Assembly (NCBI GenBank): GCA_002415085.1
Contig: DIBV01000017.1
Coordinates: forward strand, 62,001 to 126,000
DNA: 64,000 nucleotides
From: Arsukibacterium sp. UBA5043
GTDB taxonomy: Bacteria; Pseudomonadota; Gammaproteobacteria; Enterobacterales; Alteromonadaceae
Direction of reading: 5' to 3'
Part shown: positions 59,291 through 64,000 of the stretch, one piece after another
Position numbering within the stretch: the stretch's first letter is position 1
Layout: each line of letters begins with the position of its first letter
Translations under genes and position numbers: made by a program
Notes under the pieces: model-generated
Seen by the model: only the letters and a program-made list of their open reading frames with translations
Told to the model about the DNA's origin: nothing
Databases searched by the model: none

Positions 59291-60505
59291 ATGACAACCG
59301 CCGTTTCTGCGTTACCTTTTGCGATCACAGTCGCTTTATCTGCGACTACCCTGCCGACACCGGTTAACGCCAGTATCAGTGATAAACTGAACACTGCAGT
59401 TAAGCAAAGCAGCGTTTCGGCGCAGTTTCGCTACCGCTTAGAATATGTTGGGCAGGATAACGTCCTGGATGACGCTATCGCCTCTACCCTGCGCAGCCGG
59501 TTAAACATTGATACCGGCAAGGCTTTTGGTTTTAGTGCGTTATTACAGCTGGACAACGTTAGCCAGTTGGGGGGTGATAACTACAACAGCACCGTAAATG
59601 GCAATACACGTTACAGCGTGGTAGCCGACCCTAAGGGCACCGATATTAATCAGGCACTGCTGCGTTACCAGAGCAACAGTGGCACCGTGCTAAGCGCCGG
59701 CCGCCAGCTGGTAAACCAGCTGAACCAGCGCTTTTTAGGGGGCGTAGGCTGGCGCCAGAATGAGCAAACCTTAGACGGCTACCGGCTGCAGCAAAGTTTC
59801 AAACAGGGCTTAAGCGCCGAAGTGGGTCATTATTATAACGTAAACCGGGTGTTTGGCCCTGAAGGCGCCGCGGCAGATCAGCGTGGTAGCTTCAATACAG
59901 CACTGCTACAGTGGCAACTCAGCCCTGCCCAGCAACTGGCTGCTTTTGGCTATGACTTTGAGTTTGACAACTGGGCAGCACGCAGTAGCCGCACCCTTGG
60001 TATCGACTATCAGGGCAAGTTAAATAACTGGCCGAAACTTAGCTGGCATTTAGCCCTGGCCAAACAGGATGACGCCCATAATGCGCCGTTAAACGTTAGC
60101 CATCATTACCATCGACTGAGTGTGAGCTGGGCACTGGAAAATGTCACGTTACAAGCCGGACAAGAACGGCTGGCCGGCGACGGTCAGAGCGCTTTTCAAA
60201 CCCCACTGGCTACCCTGCATGCCTTTTCAGGCTTTGCTGATATATTCTTAAACACCCCCGATAATGGCCTTAGAGATAGCTGGCTGCAGGCCAGCGGCAA
60301 ATTAAATAATGTTGCACTTGCCGTTACCTATCACCGCTTTGACAGTGATGCTGGCAACAGTAAATACGGCAACGAATGGAATGCCAGTGCCGGTTATGCA
60401 GTCAGTAAACAGCTGTCTGCTTTATTAAAACTGGCCCACTATCAGGCCGATTCGCTGGCAGCAGATACCACCAAGGTTTGGCTAATGCTGAGTTACCAGC
60501 TGTAA
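59291..60505 (+). CDS. Outer-membrane porin-like protein (alginate-export/porin fold)
   Basis: A 404-residue predicted beta-barrel. It has alternating hydrophobic strands, many Tyr/Trp/Gln at strand ends, RYRLEYVGQDN and a C-terminal aromatic-ended strand (TTKVWLMLSYQL). The N-terminal signal (FAITVALSATTLPTPVNA) is hydrophobic but lacks the usual Lys/Arg at the start. GGAGATCGACC precedes ATG 59291. Barrel proteins of this kind near nar genes may pass nitrate or nitrite (inference). The substrate is otherwise unknown. Confidence 0.72.
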   Translation: MTTAVSALPFAITVALSATTLPTPVNASISDKLNTAVKQSSVSAQFRYRLEYVGQDNVLDDAIASTLRSRLNIDTGKAFGFSALLQLDNVSQLGGDNYNSTVNGNTRYSVVADPKGTDINQALLRYQSNSGTVLSAGRQLVNQLNQRFLGGVGWRQNEQTLDGYRLQQSFKQGLSAEVGHYYNVNRVFGPEGAAADQRGSFNTALLQWQLSPAQQLAAFGYDFEFDNWAARSSRTLGIDYQGKLNNWPKLSWHLALAKQDDAHNAPLNVSHHYHRLSVSWALENVTLQAGQERLAGDGQSAFQTPLATLHAFSGFADIFLNTPDNGLRDSWLQASGKLNNVALAVTYHRFDSDAGNSKYGNEWNASAGYAVSKQLSALLKLAHYQADSLAADTTKVWLMLSYQL

Positions 60506-60558
60506 GCCATTTTCTCTTATCGCTCCACGTTGGCCAATGTTGTTATTGGCTCCTCTGC

Positions 60559-60596
60559 ACCGCCCCTGGATTTCAGTGGGCGGTTTTTTATTTTCC
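60559..60596 (+). terminator. Intrinsic terminator after the porin gene
   Basis: CCGCCC/GGGCGG stem with a 12-nt loop and six Ts followed by ATTTT. Confidence 0.85.
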
Positions 60597-60708
60597 TCGC
60601 CAGCCGGATAAAGGGTATCAAAGATAACCGGCTTTACCTCCGAAGGGGTAACAACCTCACTAAATCCGGGCCCTGGCGCCAGACCAGGGTTTACCCCACG
60701 AGCAAAAC

Positions 60709-60722
60709 TTGATCCAGATCAA
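60709..60722 (+). promoter_or_regulatory. FNR box upstream of nrdG-nrdD
   Basis: TTGATCCAGATCAA, a perfect FNR site, centred about 86 bp before nrdG. A TATAGT -10-like element lies at 60761-60766, somewhat farther than the class II spacing. The rest of the 296-bp spacer holds the porin terminator. Confidence 0.72.
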
Positions 60723-60801
60723 GTTTCCGACTGCAAGGAAGACTAAGCTAAAACACAACATATAGTGCCTATTTACAACTCAAACACTACATAGAGGAAA
60801 T

Positions 60802-61254
60802 ATGCTTAGATTCACTGATGAGCAAATCGTTTTCCAGGAAGTGCCGGGCGAAGTATCACTGGCCTTTACCATTGCTGGCTGCCCGCTGGGTTGTAAAGGC
60901 TGCCACAGCAGCTACAGCTGGCGGGATGATATTGGCTGCCAGCTAACGCCAGAGTACTTTAGCCACCGCCTGCAGAGCTATCAGAAGCTAATTAGCTGCG
61001 TGTTGTTCCTGGGCGGCGAATGGCAGCGGCAAAACTTACTGGAATTATTAAGGCTGGCACGTGCTGCTGGTTTGAATACCTGTCTCTACACTGGCCTGGA
61101 CGATATCAGTCCTGATCTTAAACAGCAGCTGACGTATCTGAAAACCGGCCGCTGGCTGCAGGAGCGCGGGGGGCTGAACAGCGCCAACACTAACCAGATT
61201 TTTACTGATTTACGCACAGGCCAATGCCTGAACCATCTTTTTCTTCAAAAATAA
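60802..61254 (+). CDS. nrdG: Anaerobic ribonucleoside-triphosphate reductase activating protein NrdG
   Basis: A radical-SAM activase that generates the glycyl radical on NrdD. The 150-residue protein carries Cys27, Cys31 and Cys34 in GCPLGCKGCH, the 4Fe-4S site, and a short radical-SAM fold (FLGGEWQ, TCLYTGLDD). GAGGAAAT precedes ATG 60802. Here nrdG precedes nrdD, the reverse of the E. coli nrdDG order. Confidence 0.92.
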   Translation: MLRFTDEQIVFQEVPGEVSLAFTIAGCPLGCKGCHSSYSWRDDIGCQLTPEYFSHRLQSYQKLISCVLFLGGEWQRQNLLELLRLARAAGLNTCLYTGLDDISPDLKQQLTYLKTGRWLQERGGLNSANTNQIFTDLRTGQCLNHLFLQK

Positions 61255-61272
61255 ACTGCAGAGGGATTTATT

Positions 61273-63075
61273 ATGCAAGCGCTGAACTTTGACCAACTTC
61301 AACAAAAACTGAGTTTTATCGACAATTACCTGCACGCCAATAATGCTGCTGATGGCTCTAAACTGGATGCTAATGCCAACGTGACTCAGAAAAACATCGC
61401 AACCCTGGAAGCCGAGCTGATGAAAGATCAGTTTATTCAGGTCAACCGGGCGCTGATCAGCAATAAAATCAGTGAACTGTTCGGAGCTGAACTGGCTGCG
61501 GAGTATCTGCGCCAGATAACCGACCACGAAATATATGTCCATGATGAAACCAGCTTAAAACCCTATTGTGTGTCGGTAACCATGTATCCGTTTTTACGGG
61601 ATGGTTTAACCAAACTGGGTGGCGAGTCGCAGGCGCCCAAACATCTGGAGTCGTTCTGCGGTTGCTTTGTCAATTTTGTATTTGCCGTTTCCAGCCAGTT
61701 TGCCGGTGCCGTGGCTACCGTTGAGTTTTTAACGTATTTTGATTACTTTGCCCGTAAAGATTATGGCGATAACTATCTGCAAACTCATCCAAAGCAAATC
61801 GCTAATCATCTGCAACATGTGGTGTACGCATTAAACCAGCCCGCTGCGGCCCGCGGCTACCAAAGCGTATTCTGGAATATCTCAATTTACGATCAATACT
61901 ACTTTGACAGTATGTTTGGCAATTTTGTGTTTCCCGACTTTAAGAAACCAGAGTGGCAATCAGTATCAGCTTTACAGCAGTACTTTTTACAGTGGTTTAA
62001 TAAAGAACGGGAAAAAACCGTGCTGACCTTTCCGGTCGTCACCGTGGCCATGTTAACCAATAATGGTCAGTGCAAAGATAAAGCCTTTGCCAATGACATT
62101 GCCCGGGAAATGGCTGCCGGTAACGCTTTCTTTGTTTATCAATCAGAAAATGCCGACTCACTGGCCAGCTGCTGCCGTTTGCGTAGTGAAATCAGCGATA
62201 ACACCTTTTCCTATTCGTTAGGGGCCGGCGGAGTCGCCACCGGCTCAATCAATGTAATTACTATTAATATGAACCGGCTGGTGCAGGATGGCCGGGATTT
62301 AGCAACCGAAGTCAGTAAAATTCATAAATATCAGGTGGCTTATCGTAGGTTAATGGAAGAGTACCAAGCGGCAGGGTTGCTGACCGTTTACGATGCCGGC
62401 TTTATCAGCCTGGATAAGCAATTTTTAACCATTGGTATCAACGGCATGGTAGAAGCAGCCGAGTCACAGGGCTTAACTGCCAGCAATAACCCCGACTACA
62501 TTAACTTTGTGCAACAACAGCTGAAAATCATTTTTGATGCCAATAAAGCGGCTAAAGTTGAATATGGCTATATGTTTAACACCGAGTTTGTACCGGCAGA
62601 AAACCTTGGCGTTAAGAATGCCAAATGGGACCGTGAGGATGGCTACCTGGTGCCGCGGGATTGCTATAACTCGTATTTTTACGTAGTAGAAGATGAGCAA
62701 AGCAACACCCTGGATAAATTTCAGCTGCACGGCCGCGAGCTACTGGATTACCTCGACGGCGGCTCTGCCCTGCATTTAAATCTGGAGGAAAGGTTAGATC
62801 AGACCGGCTACCTGCAACTACTGAATATCGCCGCCCAAACCGGATGCAACTATTTTTGCGTCAACGTCAAAATTACCATCTGTAATCATTGCGAAACCAT
62901 CGACAAGCGCACGTTATGCGCCTGCCCCAGTTGCGGCAGTAACGATATTGATTACGGCACCCGGGTTATCGGTTATTTAAAACGGGTATCGGCCTTTAGC
63001 CGTGGCCGCCGCCAGGAGCACAAGCTGCGCCACTATGAAAGAACGAACAATACCGGTTTAAACCGCGCCAGATAA
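61273..63075 (+). CDS. nrdD: Anaerobic ribonucleoside-triphosphate reductase NrdD
   Basis: A class III glycyl-radical enzyme making dNTPs without oxygen. The 600-residue product has the C-terminal zinc cysteines CNHC and CPSC (TICNHCETIDKR, CACPSCGSND) and the radical loop TRVIGYLKRV, with Gly near 567. Catalytic Cys-containing blocks are at SLASCCRLRSE. It is shorter than E. coli NrdD (712), and I do not see the N-terminal ATP-cone, so allosteric control may differ. Its last 43 nt overlap the convergent SirB2-like gene. Confidence 0.94.
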   Translation: MQALNFDQLQQKLSFIDNYLHANNAADGSKLDANANVTQKNIATLEAELMKDQFIQVNRALISNKISELFGAELAAEYLRQITDHEIYVHDETSLKPYCVSVTMYPFLRDGLTKLGGESQAPKHLESFCGCFVNFVFAVSSQFAGAVATVEFLTYFDYFARKDYGDNYLQTHPKQIANHLQHVVYALNQPAAARGYQSVFWNISIYDQYYFDSMFGNFVFPDFKKPEWQSVSALQQYFLQWFNKEREKTVLTFPVVTVAMLTNNGQCKDKAFANDIAREMAAGNAFFVYQSENADSLASCCRLRSEISDNTFSYSLGAGGVATGSINVITINMNRLVQDGRDLATEVSKIHKYQVAYRRLMEEYQAAGLLTVYDAGFISLDKQFLTIGINGMVEAAESQGLTASNNPDYINFVQQQLKIIFDANKAAKVEYGYMFNTEFVPAENLGVKNAKWDREDGYLVPRDCYNSYFYVVEDEQSNTLDKFQLHGRELLDYLDGGSALHLNLEERLDQTGYLQLLNIAAQTGCNYFCVNVKITICNHCETIDKRTLCACPSCGSNDIDYGTRVIGYLKRVSAFSRGRRQEHKLRHYERTNNTGLNRAR

Positions 63076-63419
63076 AAAATTCCGGCCAGCTGAGCCAGCG
63101 CCAACACTGCGCAGATTGCGCGTGTTGGCACTGCCAGGCTTGGCTTTAACGCCCCGACACCAAAACCAATATAGCCGAGCAATAGCAGAATTTTAAAACC
63201 CAGCCACTGGTGAGTAAAAGGCTGCCAGGGGCCTATGGCTAACAGCGTAAACGCTAATGTCAGTAGCAGGGTGTCATTAATATGTGGTAAACGCCGCAGT
63301 GGGCTATGCCGCCACTGCGGTTTACCGGTCACGTCCAGCAATAAACGGCCAATAAACAAGGTGGCGCTTAAAAACGCACACAGCATGTGTAAGTGTTTTA
63401 GCGGTAAATAGTATTCCAT
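63033..63419 (-). CDS. SirB2-like integral membrane protein
   Basis: A 128-residue protein with about four hydrophobic helices. It opens with MEYYLPLKHLHMLCAFLSAT and has RRLPHINDTLLLTLAF, both resembling the SirB2/YchQ family, whose function is unclear. Several histidines in or near helices (KHLHML, PHIND) are conserved in the family. ATG 63419 follows GAGG. The 3' end overlaps nrdD on the other strand by 43 nt. Family name is moderately sure. Confidence 0.75.
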   Translation of the reverse strand: MEYYLPLKHLHMLCAFLSATLFIGRLLLDVTGKPQWRHSPLRRLPHINDTLLLTLAFTLLAIGPWQPFTHQWLGFKILLLLGYIGFGVGALKPSLAVPTRAICAVLALAQLAGIFYLARFKPVLFVLS

Positions 63420-63504
63420 CAGTAGGGCCTCAAAACTGCGCATCAGCAGTGCACTTAGGCGCTACCTTAAAACAACCGGGCTGCTATGCCTATATCGCTA
63501 AAGT

Positions 63505-63517
63505 GGTAGAAAGCACC
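63505..63517 (+). promoter_or_regulatory. NorR site 1 upstream of norB
   Basis: GGT-AGAAAGC-ACC fits the NorR enhancer core GGT-N7-ACC. It is the most upstream of three such sites. Confidence 0.6.
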
Positions 63518-63535
63518 CTGCCTGCGAAGCTGTCG

Positions 63536-63548
63536 GGTCATTTTGACC
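63536..63548 (+). promoter_or_regulatory. NorR site 2 upstream of norB
   Basis: GGT-CATTTTG-ACC lies within a longer near-perfect dyad (GGGTCA/TGACCC, 63535-63549). It fits GGT-N7-ACC with an AT-rich centre. Confidence 0.65.
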
Positions 63549-63578
63549 CAAAGAGTTAATTACACCCAACCCTGCTCA

Positions 63579-63591
63579 GGTTAAAACTACC
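63579..63591 (+). promoter_or_regulatory. NorR site 3 upstream of norB
   Basis: GGT-TAAAACT-ACC is a third GGT-N7-ACC match, about 55 bp upstream of the sigma-54-like element. Confidence 0.62.
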
Positions 63592-63643
63592 CTGCCGTGT
63601 AAACTAAAACAGATAAAATCATTAAAAACAGAAGCTTAACCTT

Positions 63644-63659
63644 TGGCTTGATTCTTGTA
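63644..63659 (+). promoter_or_regulatory. Sigma-54-like promoter of norB
   Basis: TGGCTTGATTCTTGTA keeps the -24 GG and has the -12 element as GT ten bases later, against consensus TGGCACG-N4-TTGCA. NorR is a sigma-54 activator, so the match beside three NorR sites is meaningful. Initiation would be near 63670. Confidence 0.5.
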
Positions 63660-63710
63660 ATAGCAGCGCAGGCAGGTGACGCCCTGCCGATAAAAAAACA
63701 GGAGTGAAGT

Positions 63711-63767
63711 ATGAGATTTGGGCGCAATAACAATTATGTAAGGGGGCTATATGGCCGGATATCGTAA
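63711..63767 (+). CDS. Possible 18-residue upstream ORF overlapping norB
   Basis: ATG 63711 follows AGGAG (63700-63704) at ideal spacing and encodes MRFGRNNNYVRGLYGRIS, ending at TAA 63765-63767. This is 17 bases inside norB in another frame. Terminating ribosomes could re-initiate on norB, so it may be a coupling leader. It is too short to judge by composition. Confidence 0.3.
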   Translation: MRFGRNNNYVRGLYGRIS

Positions 63768-64000
63768 ACTCTGGTGGCTGCTAATTGGCATCCTGGCGAT
63801 AACTTTCTCGGTATTGGGCTATTTTGGCGCTGAGGTTTACCGCTCGGCCCCGCCTATCCCGGCTAAGGTAGTGAATCAGCAAGGGCAAGTGCTGATGACC
63901 AATGAGACTATTTTAAACGGTCAGACAGCCTGGCAATCGGTCGGTGGTATGCAGTTGGGTTCAATCTGGGGCCATGGCGCTTATCAGGCACCCGACTGGA
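63751..64000 (+). CDS. norB: Quinol-dependent nitric oxide reductase NorB, N-terminal part
   Basis: Reduces NO to N2O at the inner membrane. Only the first 83 residues are in the window; the gene runs off the right edge. Visible are an N-terminal helix (LWWLLIGILAITFSVLGYFG) and the hallmark periplasmic sequence GGMQLGSIWGHGAYQAPDW of the single-subunit qNOR type. AGGGGGCTAT precedes ATG 63751. Upstream NorR sites suggest NO-induced expression. Confidence 0.92.
   Translation, partial: MAGYRKLWWLLIGILAITFSVLGYFGAEVYRSAPPIPAKVVNQQGQVLMTNETILNGQTAWQSVGGMQLGSIWGHGAYQAPDW

Noticed and set aside
63650..63663. TTGATTCTTGTAAT as an FNR box before norB
   Set aside because: The right half does not match ATCAA. 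The sigma-54-like reading with NorR sites explains it better.

Overview
The window is chromosomal DNA from a facultatively anaerobic gammaproteobacterium. Gene order and family content (clpA-clpS-cspD-monomeric icd, rluE, mnmA-hflD-purB, a PsrA-like regulator beside fadE, leucine dehydrogenase, many TonB/HD-GYP/MCP-type genes) fit Alteromonadales-like or Chromatiaceae-like genera such as Rheinheimera, Alishewanella or Arsukibacterium. This placement is inferred from memory of gene families; no search was run. Coding density is high. I see no rRNA, CRISPR, insertion sequence or prophage.

Region 1 (1-25.2 kb) is mostly core housekeeping: protein turnover (clpA partial, clpS), cold-shock-like cspD, icd, RNA modification (rluE, mnmA), hflD, purB, the ribosomal oxygenase roxA, leucine dehydrogenase, a psrA-fadE fatty-acid operon, a TonB-dependent receptor, an HD-GYP phosphodiesterase, upp, an alpha/beta hydrolase, an NlpE/META lipoprotein, and the translation cluster thrS-infC-rpmI-rplT. 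infC starts at ATT, and a terminator-like hairpin lies between infC and rpmI.

Region 2 (25.2-37.3 kb) is mixed. It holds an AT-rich exported protein of unknown function, a chemoreceptor translationally coupled to a small Cys-rich membrane-anchored protein, fructosamine kinase, FolM-like reductase, a CPXCG zinc-ribbon protein, riboflavin synthase divergent from a MATE pump, a DUF3080 lipoprotein, a prolyl-oligopeptidase lipoprotein and tRNA-Val(GAC).

Region 3 (37.4-64.0 kb) is a nearly continuous anaerobic nitrate-respiration block. A molybdenum-cofactor riboswitch precedes moaA-mobA-moaB-moaC-moaD-moaE-modABC. Next come an FNR-boxed keto-acid decarboxylase, moeA-narL, narK, narX, narGHJI, a PpiC-type chaperone, a porin, FNR-boxed nrdG-nrdD, a SirB2-like membrane protein and the start of a quinol nitric oxide reductase (norB). 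Together they make molybdenum uptake, cofactor synthesis, nitrate sensing, transport, reduction and its maturation, anaerobic DNA precursor synthesis and NO detoxification. Five FNR-type boxes, NarL-like heptamers and an apparent NorR/sigma-54 control region tie the block together.

The least explained items are the structured 300-bp repeat-like element after narI, the decarboxylase inside the molybdenum/nitrate block, the short upstream ORFs before norB and the TonB receptor, and the unknown exported CxxC protein.
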